From Clostridiaceae bacterium (GTDB lineage Bacteria > Bacillota > Clostridia > Acetivibrionales > DTU013), in contig JAAYPO010000037.1 of NCBI GenBank assembly GCA_012519745.1, positions 1-64,000 of the forward strand: a stretch of 64,000 nucleotides of DNA, read 5' to 3'. A program made the translations under genes and the position numbers. The notes under the pieces were generated by a model that worked only from the letters and a program-made list of their open reading frames with translations, was not told where the DNA came from and did not search any database. Numbering within the stretch: the stretch's first letter is position 1; every line of letters starts with the position of its first letter. Shown here one piece after another: positions 18,863 through 27,183 of the stretch.

Positions 18863-20266
18863 ATGGGAATGAATGATACACCATCTTCGGAACGTATACA
18901 CATAGGCTTTTTTGGTAAGCGGAATGCAGGCAAATCCAGCGTTGTAAACGCGGTTACCGGCCAGGCGCTGTCCATTGTTTCAGATATAAAGGGAACGACC
19001 ACGGATCCCGTCTATAAAGCCATGGAGCTGCTGCCCATCGGACCCGTTGTCATTATTGATACACCGGGCATTGATGATGAGGGCGTTCTGGGAGATCTGC
19101 GCATCAAAAAAAGCCGTCAGGTGCTTAATAAAACAGATGTCGCCATTTTGGTCATCGATTCTGTCCAGGGAAAATCAAAAGAAGACGAAGCTATGGTTGC
19201 CCTCTTTAGAGAGAAGAATTTAAAACACCTTATTGTTTATAATAAGTCCGATATTTCGGGACATGAGGCAGAAATAGCGAAGTATACAGCGCCGGAAGCG
19301 GACAATGGCACGGAAGCGGACAATGGCACGGGAGCGAAGCATGACACGGGAGCAGACGATGGTACAAGAGCGGACGATGGTACGGGAGCGAAGCATGGCA
19401 CGGGAGCAGGAGCAGAAGTTGAACCTCGGACCATGCAGGATCCAGAGAAGATACAGAAGACGGCTTTGAATGAGATATATGTAAGCGCAAAGACCGGATA
19501 TCATATACATGAGTTGAAAGAAATGATAGCAGCTCTGGCAGTCACAGAAGGACCTAAATCCAGGATCGTCGGCGATATAATCAAGCCGTCGGACTTTGTC
19601 GTCCTTGTGGTCCCGATCGATAAGGCCGCCCCAAAAGGCCGGCTGATTCTGCCTCAGCAGCAGACGATACGTGATATTCTTGATGCCGGAGCAGTATCTA
19701 TTGTAGTAAAGGAAACAGAGCTGCGGGAAACGCTGGCCTCTTTAGGGAAAAAACCTGCTCTTGTCATCACAGACAGTCAGGTTTTCGAAAGGGTTTCGGC
19801 TGAAACGCCTGAAGATATACCGCTGACCTCATTCTCCATACTATTTGCCAGATACAAGGGCAGCCTGGAAGCTGCCGTAAAGGGAGCCAGAGCATTGGAT
19901 TCACTGAGGGACGGAGATACAGTGCTTATCTCGGAGGGGTGCACCCACCACAGGCAATGCGGCGATATCGGCACGGAGAAGCTGCCCAAGTGGATAAAAA
20001 GCCATACCGGAAAGCAGATCAACTTCAAATTCTCCTCCGGAACTGAATTTCCGGAGGATTTATCCGAATATGCCCTGATAATCCATTGCGGAGGCTGCAT
20101 GCTCAACGAAAGGGAAGTAAAATACCGCAGCAAATTTGCTGCCGACCAGCAGGTGAAGATTACCAACTACGGTATTTCCATCGCTTATATGCAGGGCATC
20201 TTGGAAAGAAGCATTGCAATGTTTCCCGAATTGCAGCAGCCATCCGGGAAGACCGACAGGTGTTGA
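18863..20266 (+). CDS. hydF: [FeFe] hydrogenase H-cluster maturation GTPase HydF
   Basis: GTPase motifs GKRNAGKSS, DTPGIDD, NKSD; C-terminal cluster ligands CTHHRQCGDIG...HCGGCM. Confidence 0.96.
   Translation: MGMNDTPSSERIHIGFFGKRNAGKSSVVNAVTGQALSIVSDIKGTTTDPVYKAMELLPIGPVVIIDTPGIDDEGVLGDLRIKKSRQVLNKTDVAILVIDSVQGKSKEDEAMVALFREKNLKHLIVYNKSDISGHEAEIAKYTAPEADNGTEADNGTGAKHDTGADDGTRADDGTGAKHGTGAGAEVEPRTMQDPEKIQKTALNEIYVSAKTGYHIHELKEMIAALAVTEGPKSRIVGDIIKPSDFVVLVVPIDKAAPKGRLILPQQQTIRDILDAGAVSIVVKETELRETLASLGKKPALVITDSQVFERVSAETPEDIPLTSFSILFARYKGSLEAAVKGARALDSLRDGDTVLISEGCTHHRQCGDIGTEKLPKWIKSHTGKQINFKFSSGTEFPEDLSEYALIIHCGGCMLNEREVKYRSKFAADQQVKITNYGISIAYMQGILERSIAMFPELQQPSGKTDRC
19293..19415 (+). repeat. 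In-frame low-complexity repeat within hydF (EADNGTEADNGTGAKHDTGADDGTRADDGTGAKHGTGAGAE)
   Basis: Reiterated GGAGCGGACAATGGCAC-type units in frame between the G4 (NKSD) and G5 (SAK) GTPase motifs. Confidence 0.85.
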
Positions 20267-20319
20267 GATTGCTCGTACAGAGATTCTTCCTGGCAGCCAT
20301 AATGCAATATGTCCTCAAA

Positions 20320-20961
20320 TCAATGATGATGGTGCTCTTCTGCGGCCATTGCTTCAGCTTTTGTTCTATGGACTGTACCATGGGGATGCTGAGGCGGTGC
20401 ATATATTGAGTACAATTTTATCGGTGTGTTTCCGGTGTTTATCAGATTGTGCCATTTGCCTGCAGGTATGATAAATACATAATCATCAGATACCATCCGC
20501 TGATAATCCAGTCTGTCGCGGCTGTCACCCATCTTGACCATTCCTTGGCCTTTTTCGATACGAATGAACTGGTCAAGTCCGGGATGGATTTCCAGACCTA
20601 TGTCCTCACCGACACCGATGCTCATCAGTGTAAGCTGCAGATGCTTACCTGTCCATAAAGCGGTACGAAAATACTCATTTTGGGTCGCAGCCTCCTCAAT
20701 GTTTACCGTAAAGGGATCAGGGCCATGATCCTTCAATTCTGCATATGTGTTTTTCTTTGATTTGCCTGGATCCTGATCATATTGATATGGGAGCTGTTGG
20801 AGCATGGATTGAGGGATCATTTGACTGTAGTAAGGATTAATTGCCGTGTTGTACACCGGTGTATTGTAGTAACAGGGATAGTTACCGCAGGTGCGGTACA
20901 TGCTCTGCGGACCATACCCTTGGGTACTGTTATAAAAGGGGCATTGATTCATGCCATACAT
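20320..20961 (-). CDS. Cupin-domain protein with Tyr/Pro/Cys-rich N-terminus and His4 C-terminus
   Basis: Cupin motifs (GEDIGLEIHPGLDQFIRIEKGQGMVKMG; VFIIPAGKWHNLINTGNTPIKLYSIYAPPQHPHGTVH). Start uncertain; M at 20961 has an upstream purine-rich stretch. Confidence 0.85.
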   Translation of the reverse strand: MYGMNQCPFYNSTQGYGPQSMYRTCGNYPCYYNTPVYNTAINPYYSQMIPQSMLQQLPYQYDQDPGKSKKNTYAELKDHGPDPFTVNIEEAATQNEYFRTALWTGKHLQLTLMSIGVGEDIGLEIHPGLDQFIRIEKGQGMVKMGDSRDRLDYQRMVSDDYVFIIPAGKWHNLINTGNTPIKLYSIYAPPQHPHGTVHRTKAEAMAAEEHHHH

Positions 20962-21138
20962 AACATTCCGACCTTTCACTGAATAATAATACATATTATG
21001 TTTTCCACCAATGGGTTGTGCTTTATTTACAGTCGGTGAATATGACATGATGCTGTCTTATTCGATGTTATATAATATAGATGATCCGTGGAAGGTATAG
21101 ACCGCTAACAATAATTATCAACGACTGATGAGGTTCAA

Positions 21139-22011
21139 ATGCACTATAAGGAAGTCAAGGGAATTCTATCGCCAGGCAATGGTATGAATCTATATCGTGG
21201 ATGTACTCATGGCTGCATTTACTGTGACAGCAGGAGCAAGTGCTATAACATGCAGCATGATTTTGAGGATATCGAAGTCAAGGTAAATGCGCTTGAACTG
21301 CTGGAGGACGCTTTGCGCAGGAAACGTAAAAAGTGCATGATCGGTACCGGTGCCATGTGTGATCCATATATGCACATAGAAAGAGACCTAAAACTGACGC
21401 AGAGATGCCTGGAGCTTATAGACCGTTATGGCTTCGGCCTTGCTATCCAGACGAAGTCCGACCTTATACTCAGAGATCTGGAACTTCTGAAAAGCATCAA
21501 CCGCAAGGCTAAATGCGTAGTGCAGGTAACGCTGACCACCTATGATGAAGACCTGTGCAGGATCATCGAACCCAATGTGTGTACCACAAAACGCAGGTTT
21601 GAGGTGCTGAAAATAATGAGAGACTGCGGCATCCCGACTATTGTATGGCTTGATCCCATACTGCCGTTTATCAATGACACAGAGGAAAACTTGAGAGGGA
21701 TCCTGGATTATTGCAAGGAAGCGAAGGTGTATGGGATCATTTGCTTTGGCATCGGTCTTACTCTCCGGGACGGCAACAGGGAGTATTTCTATGAAAAGCT
21801 CGATGAGCGTTTTCCCGGACTCAGGCAAAGATATCACAGCAAGTATGGATACAGCTATGAGGTGAAAAGCGACAATGACAAAAAGCTGATGGAAATATTT
21901 TATAAAGAGTGTGGGGACAGCGGCATTATCTGCGATAATAATGAGCTTTTCAAATATATGCATACATTTGAAGACAAACAGCAAGCAGAGCAGATAAGCA
22001 GAACTCCATGA
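21139..22011 (+). CDS. SPL-family radical SAM protein (spore photoproduct lyase-like)
   Basis: YRGCTHGCIYCDSRSKCY radical SAM motif; ~290 aa. The C-terminus runs into the 108-bp repeat. Confidence 0.88.
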   Translation: MHYKEVKGILSPGNGMNLYRGCTHGCIYCDSRSKCYNMQHDFEDIEVKVNALELLEDALRRKRKKCMIGTGAMCDPYMHIERDLKLTQRCLELIDRYGFGLAIQTKSDLILRDLELLKSINRKAKCVVQVTLTTYDEDLCRIIEPNVCTTKRRFEVLKIMRDCGIPTIVWLDPILPFINDTEENLRGILDYCKEAKVYGIICFGIGLTLRDGNREYFYEKLDERFPGLRQRYHSKYGYSYEVKSDNDKKLMEIFYKECGDSGIICDNNELFKYMHTFEDKQQAEQISRTP

Positions 22012-22220
22012 TACAGAGCATATAGTGTGCTTTATATAGATCAGAGGATTAGCAGACTGCCAGTATGTAGTGCAGATAGTATGATTTGAGTACATCAGCA
22101 GATAAGCGGAACTCCATGATACAGAGCATATAGTGTGCTTTATATAGATCAGAGGATTAGCAGACTGCCATTATGTAGTGCAGATAGTATGATTTGAGTA
22201 CATCAGCAGATAAGCGGAAC
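21991..22220 (+). repeat. 108-bp tandem direct repeat, about 2.1 copies, starting within the 3' end of the SPL gene
   Basis: CAGATAAGCrGAACTC at 21991, 22099 and 22207 (exact 108-bp spacing); first two units nearly identical. Confidence 0.95.
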
Positions 22221-22272
22221 TCTAATGATAAAGCAGATAAGTATGATTTAAACCGGATGATACAAATAATTA

Positions 22273-22294
22273 AGCCGTCACGAGTATGACGGCT
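22273..22294. terminator. Hairpin AGCCGTCA-cgagta-TGACGGCT between convergent genes
   Basis: Perfect 8-bp stem in AT-rich surroundings. Confidence 0.65.
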
Positions 22295-22326
22295 CAATTA
22301 ATATCTGGAGATTAGTTACAGGTAGT

Positions 22327-22515
22327 TCAGGGATTTTTACATTGATCCCTGTAAAGGTTTTCGATGGATCTGTCATAAGTTTTTTCACCGGCTGCAGAGA
22401 AAAAACAGCCCGGTACCTCTCCGTTCCTGCGGTGGTATGCTACGCATTCGCAGCATTTGCCATGCCTTGAACATGGATATGAGCATGTACATTTTGCTTT
22501 TGAATCACAAGCCAT
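22327..22515 (-). CDS. Small Cys-rich DUF6485-like protein (62 aa)
   Basis: [62 protein letters not shown] immediately upstream of the internal Met at 22515. Confidence 0.85.
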   Translation of the reverse strand: MACDSKAKCTCSYPCSRHGKCCECVAYHRRNGEVPGCFFSAAGEKTYDRSIENLYRDQCKNP

Positions 22516-22640
22516 TTCCGACCTCCAAAAAAAGTTTCTATATAATTCATTATAGCAAAAAACATTATTGCAGCAAACATCGTGAATTAGGCCAAGAGAT
22601 GACCACTCTGACCTCAGCTTGGCAGTGTCGTACAATATCG

Positions 22641-22802
22641 AAAATCCTGGTGGATGAATTTGCAATTAAGGGCTGGGAAATTTGCTGTTTTATTGCGTTT
22701 AATCCATAATGAGAGTACATAATTCCAGATATCTTGCATTATGTCACCTTGATGAAACTAAATCCCTGCCCTTATCTGAAAAATCATCCACTAGGATTTT
22801 TA
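22641..22802. mobile_element. MITE-like element, family 1 copy A (about 160 bp with imperfect ~33-bp terminal inverted repeats)
   Basis: AAAATCCTGGTGGATGAATTTGCAATTAAGGGC at left; reverse complement of the right end is AAAATCCTAGTGGATGATTTTTCAGATAAGGGC. Interior is similar to the 37.9-38.2 kb locus. Confidence 0.65.
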
Positions 22803-23065
22803 AAACTTGGGAAATACTATGGGGCAATATGGGGGAGGGTGTGCAAATTTCACGTTGTCTGGGCACGATTTCATTGATTTTATTGAGAGTATTCAATAAT
22901 TAGGGGATTTTTTCGCATTTTTATCGAGGTTTGGAGACTCCAGAGCGGTCTAATGCGCCCAGATGATGCGTTTTTTGCACACTGCAGTCCAAGGTGTGGG
23001 GCGCGGACATTTTTTTGGACTAGTTTATACTGCTGAACCAATACTTCGTCCGCACCTCCGCGTCC

Positions 23066-23962
23066 TTATTTCTGTTCATTTATGATCTCATGGTTCCTTA
23101 TCAGGACTCCTTTGCCCCGCCAACTGAAGGATCTGTTTTTGTATCGTCTTTGGAACTCCTTATTGGAGAGCTTTTCAAGCTCATCCATATCCATATTGTG
23201 GATAAGCTGCGATTTGAACTCCTCCAGTATCGTAATTCGGGAAGCATTGTTGTGGGGGCAGACGTCCTGACAGACATCGCAGCCCCAAATCAACTGATGC
23301 TTTTTCATTATTTCTATATCATCTGCAGAAAGGTCTCCCTTTTTTTGTGTTATGTAGGATTTGCAGCGCTGAGGGTTTATTGTGAAGTCACCCATGATGC
23401 ACTGGCCTGGACATTTTCTGACACATTCCATGCATTGGAGACAGGTCCTGTCCTCAGGGGTGTCCGGCTCGAAGGGGTGATTGTTCAGAATGTATCCAAT
23501 AAAAACGTACGATCCGTATTGATCCGTGATCAGGTGACTGTTGATCCCCCAGAAGCCAAGGCCGGCTTTATACGCCAGGTACCTGTCGCTGAAAGGACCG
23601 TTGTCGACGAAGACCTTATACTCAAACCCATCGAGCCTGTTTTCCAGGAATTTTCCTATATCGATAAGCTTATCTTTGACGATCAGGTGATAATCGACAC
23701 TGTAGGCGGATTTCGACAGATTGGCATTGTCGCAGTTACCGGAGAAATAGGGGAAAAGGCATACTATTACCGATTTTGAGCCAGGTAACGTAAGCTCGGG
23801 ATAAACACGCCGGTCTATATCTCTCTCCTCAAAACCGCTGATATGGCCATTTTCGATCTGTTTGAGCCAGATCTGCTCAAAATCCAGATATGGTTCGGCG
23901 GGAGCTATCCCAACGTGTTCGATATTGATCGATCTGCAATACTCAAAAAGTTCTTTTTTCAT
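23066..23962 (-). CDS. queG: Epoxyqueuosine reductase QueG-like (4Fe-4S double-cluster protein)
   Basis: CLQCMECVRKCPGQC and CDVCQDVCPHN; N-terminal DUF1730-like region. Confidence 0.85.
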   Translation of the reverse strand: MKKELFEYCRSINIEHVGIAPAEPYLDFEQIWLKQIENGHISGFEERDIDRRVYPELTLPGSKSVIVCLFPYFSGNCDNANLSKSAYSVDYHLIVKDKLIDIGKFLENRLDGFEYKVFVDNGPFSDRYLAYKAGLGFWGINSHLITDQYGSYVFIGYILNNHPFEPDTPEDRTCLQCMECVRKCPGQCIMGDFTINPQRCKSYITQKKGDLSADDIEIMKKHQLIWGCDVCQDVCPHNNASRITILEEFKSQLIHNMDMDELEKLSNKEFQRRYKNRSFSWRGKGVLIRNHEIINEQK

Positions 23963-24225
23963 TCTGTTTCGCCGCCCATTACAATTATATGATTACTCTC
24001 AATCCTAATTTTTATATTCCTGGCAAGCATTATTATACCATTTGGCTTTTGTAACGGGAATATTAATATCACAAGGCAGCCTGTATCATTGATGATGGCA
24101 GAGCCGGAGAAATTTCTCCAAGTGAAATTTGTGAATCGGGTCAACGTCTAAACGATGATTTTTTGAGGGATATGTTAAAGACAGCCAGCTTCATGATACA
24201 ATGATAGATGAAACGGGGAATGGTC

Positions 24226-24993
24226 ATGAATAATTACAAAATAGTGATACAGTACGACGGCGGCCGATATAAGGGCTGGCAGCGGCTTGGCGGCACGGAG
24301 AACACGATACAGGGAAAGATAGAGAGCGTCCTTTCGGAAATGGTCGGCCAGGCCATAGAGATAATCGGCAGCAGCCGAACTGATGCCGGTGTGCATGCGT
24401 TGGCACAGACGGCTAACTTCAAGACAGACAGGGACTTTACACCGGCAGAGGTAAAAAAGTATTTAAACAGATATCTTCCTCAGGATATCAGCGTGACGGA
24501 GGTCTCATTGGCGCCCGGCAATTTCCATGCCAGGTACAATGCTCTGGAGAAGACCTACTTATATAAGATTTGGAACCATGAGTATCCCAATCCTTTTATG
24601 AGAAAGTACAGCATGCATGTTGAACAAAAGCTGGATATCGCAAAGATGGAAGCTGCTGCGGGATATCTCACAGGTGAGCATGATTTTACTGCATTTACAA
24701 ATGCAAAGTCAAAGAGTAAATCCATGGTGCGCACGGTATATTCCATTGAAATAACGGAAGATGATGGTTTCATTGATATACGCATCAGTGGCGACGGCTT
24801 CTTGCACAATATGGTAAGACGAATAGTCGGTACCATGATCGAGGTGGGGCTTGGGAAGCTCGATGCCGGCAGCATACCTGCCATACTTGAATCAAGAGAA
24901 CGGAAGGCAGCAAGGTACATAGCCGAGGCATGCGGTCTGTATCTTGAAAGGATCGAATTCCAGAAGGGCTGTGACCGGATACCTGAAAGCTGA
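24226..24993 (+). CDS. truA: tRNA pseudouridine(38-40) synthase TruA
   Basis: GSSRTDAGVHALAQTANF catalytic motif; NYKIVIQYDGGRYKGWQR N-terminus. Confidence 0.97.
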   Translation: MNNYKIVIQYDGGRYKGWQRLGGTENTIQGKIESVLSEMVGQAIEIIGSSRTDAGVHALAQTANFKTDRDFTPAEVKKYLNRYLPQDISVTEVSLAPGNFHARYNALEKTYLYKIWNHEYPNPFMRKYSMHVEQKLDIAKMEAAAGYLTGEHDFTAFTNAKSKSKSMVRTVYSIEITEDDGFIDIRISGDGFLHNMVRRIVGTMIEVGLGKLDAGSIPAILESRERKAARYIAEACGLYLERIEFQKGCDRIPES

Positions 24994-25058
24994 AGCTGCA
25001 GCAAGAGCAGGTGGAATCGTGAAGAATAGGCGCAAGTCATATATATAGGGAGTGGTGT

Positions 25059-25446
25059 TTGAATGGAACGAGTTATCTGAGAAATCCCGGCGTTGGAGCA
25101 ATAGTGCTGAACATTGAGAATACAAGGATACTGGTGGACGCATTTAATTCCCTTAATGAACCGGAAGAGATCCGGGACGGCGACATTATCCTTTTTACTC
25201 ATGATGATGCAGATCATTTCGATCCATCGAGGTTACCGGAGCTATCAGGGAAGAGGGTGACTGTGATAGGACCTCCTACTATTGTCAAGCCTATTCTGGA
25301 AGCCGATAAAGCTGCGGTCAGTCAAATCCTGCCCTCCTATTCCCAAAGCAATACCGAACCATGGACAGTCAGGCTTGGAGATGTTTGTATCAAAAGCTTC
25401 AGCACTCCTCATTTTTTGGACTGGAAGTCTGTTCACATGTTGTTAT
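25059..25446 (+). pseudogene. MBL-fold (UlaG-like) metallohydrolase, 3'-truncated
   Basis: FTHDDADHFDP metal-binding motif and preceding beta-lactamase-like region intact; ORF collapses at 25447 where an inverted-repeat element begins. Confidence 0.7.
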
Positions 25447-25584
25447 GCTCAAAAATGCAGGTTTAGGCCGCTTTTTGGGAAATAATCTTGAAATTTCACC
25501 ATAAATAATAAACATAAAAGGGTGAATACCGGAATATGTTAACCTACAATTGGGAAATACTGGCCAAAACTTGCATTTTTGAGC
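25447..25584. mobile_element. 138-bp MITE-like element with ~25-30-bp terminal inverted repeats (GCTCAAAAATGCA(G/A)GTTT(A/T)GGCC)
   Basis: Left GCTCAAAAATGCAGGTTTAGGCC; reverse complement of right end GCTCAAAAATGCAAGTTTTGGCC; AT-rich interior; no ORF. Confidence 0.7.
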
Positions 25585-25596
25585 AAGCGGAGTAAA

Positions 25597-25684
25597 GGCA
25601 ACCCTTGAGAGGGGGCGATGCACACTCGCGGATAGCTGCAGGCAACCCTTGAGAGGGGGCGATGCACACTCGCGGATAGCTGCA
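25597..25684. repeat. Perfect 44-bp tandem duplication
   Basis: ggcaacccttgagagggggcgatgcacactcgcggatagctgca repeated exactly twice (25597, 25641). Confidence 0.95.
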
Positions 25685-25690
25685 GGCAGC

Positions 25691-26998
25691 TTACTCCCAC
25701 TCGATAGTGGCGCAGGGCTTGGGGCTCAGGTCGTAGCATACGCGGTTGACGTGGGGCACCTCTGCCAGTATGCGGTCGGTGATCCTGAGCAGTACAGGCC
25801 ATTCTATCTGTTCGATAGTGGCGGTCATCGCATCGACAGTGTTGACGGCGCGGATGATCACCGGGTATTCAAAGCTTCTTGCGTTGTTTTTCACACCGAC
25901 GGATTTGAAGTCGGGAACGACGGTGAAGTACTGCCAGACCTTTTTATCAAGGCCGGCCTTTGAGAATTCCTCCCTGAGGATGGCATCGGATTCTCTGACT
26001 GCTTCCAGCCGCTCTTTGGTAATGGCGCCAAGGCACCTGACTCCCAGACCAGGTCCGGGGAAGGGCTGGCGGAACACCATCGATTCAGGAAGGCCCAGCT
26101 CAAGGCCGCATGCTCTGACCTCATCCTTGAACAGGTAGTAGAGGGGTTCGACAAGCTGGAACTTCAGATCTTCAGGCAGGCCGCCCACATTGTGATGGGA
26201 CTTGACCATCTTTGCGGTCTTTGTGCCGCTTTCCACGATATCGGGATAGATAGTTCCCTGAGCGAGAAATTCAATGCCTGAGAGCTTGTGAGCTTCTTCC
26301 TCGAACACCCGAATAAACTCACTGCCTATTATCTTCCTCTTTTTCTCCGGATCGGATACGTTTTCAAGCTTCGACAGAAATCGTTCCTGTGCATCGACAT
26401 ATATCAGATTTGCATCCAATTGGTTCTTGAATACCTCTATAACGCTTTCCGACTCGCCCTTGCGCATAAGTCCGTGGTTGACATGTACACATACCAGCTG
26501 CTTTCCTATAGCTCTGATCAGAAGCGCGGCCACGACCGAACTGTCCACGCCGCCGGACATTGCGAGCAGGACCTTTTTATCTCCTACTTGTCTTTGGACG
26601 AGCGCTATCTGGTCTTCTACAAAGTTTTTCATGTTCCAGTTGGGAACAGCCTTGCATTTATCAAAAATAAATGTTTTCAGGACATCCCCGATACTGTCCT
26701 CGGTCTCGGGCCAGCGTTCCAGTTTGTCTGTGCATTTGGCCGGACCGTGTCCGACTGCCATGACAGGACAGCCTGCATCATATATTTCAGCCGACACGTC
26801 AATGGCGGCACCATCCACTATATTGTTTTCGCCGCCGTTGATGATGATGCCCTTGAGGTTATGTAAGGCGGCCAGCTTTTCCCTGGTTATGTCATGAGGG
26901 TATATTTCGCTGTATACGCCAAGAGAGCGGACTGCTCTGGCAATGTCGGTATTGAGTGTGCTTCCGAGATCCAATATTATGATCATGTCCTGTTTCAT
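25691..26998 (-). CDS. guaA: GMP synthase, GuaA-like, with truncated/degenerate amidotransferase domain
   Basis: ATP-pyrophosphatase domain intact (AMSGGVDSSVVAALL...; PFPGPGLGVRCLG; C-terminal ATIEWE), 435 aa; glutaminase domain only ~110 aa and lacking the catalytic Cys and His. Confidence 0.9.
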   Translation of the reverse strand: MKQDMIIILDLGSTLNTDIARAVRSLGVYSEIYPHDITREKLAALHNLKGIIINGGENNIVDGAAIDVSAEIYDAGCPVMAVGHGPAKCTDKLERWPETEDSIGDVLKTFIFDKCKAVPNWNMKNFVEDQIALVQRQVGDKKVLLAMSGGVDSSVVAALLIRAIGKQLVCVHVNHGLMRKGESESVIEVFKNQLDANLIYVDAQERFLSKLENVSDPEKKRKIIGSEFIRVFEEEAHKLSGIEFLAQGTIYPDIVESGTKTAKMVKSHHNVGGLPEDLKFQLVEPLYYLFKDEVRACGLELGLPESMVFRQPFPGPGLGVRCLGAITKERLEAVRESDAILREEFSKAGLDKKVWQYFTVVPDFKSVGVKNNARSFEYPVIIRAVNTVDAMTATIEQIEWPVLLRITDRILAEVPHVNRVCYDLSPKPCATIEWE

Positions 26999-27183
26999 AT
27001 GTTCCTCCTCAATGTTTGCTTTAATAGATTATAGCATTATTGGATGAGACGTAAAAGAGAATATTTGGATGGCAAATAGTGCCCTAGTCCTATTGAATAG
27101 TACATATCGCCTATTTTTATGACAGTGCGGAAAATGGTACCATATATATGAGGGAAGAATACATCAGGACAGGAGCCATACCC

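Noticed and set aside
21388-22095. 235-aa minus-strand ORF across the SPL gene and the repeat
   Set aside because: Antisense shadow; the apparent length is helped by the 108-bp repeat having no stop in that frame.
21991-22220. Possible CRISPR or IS element at the 108-bp repeats
   Set aside because: Simple head-to-tail duplication with no spacer/repeat alternation and no terminal inverted repeats.
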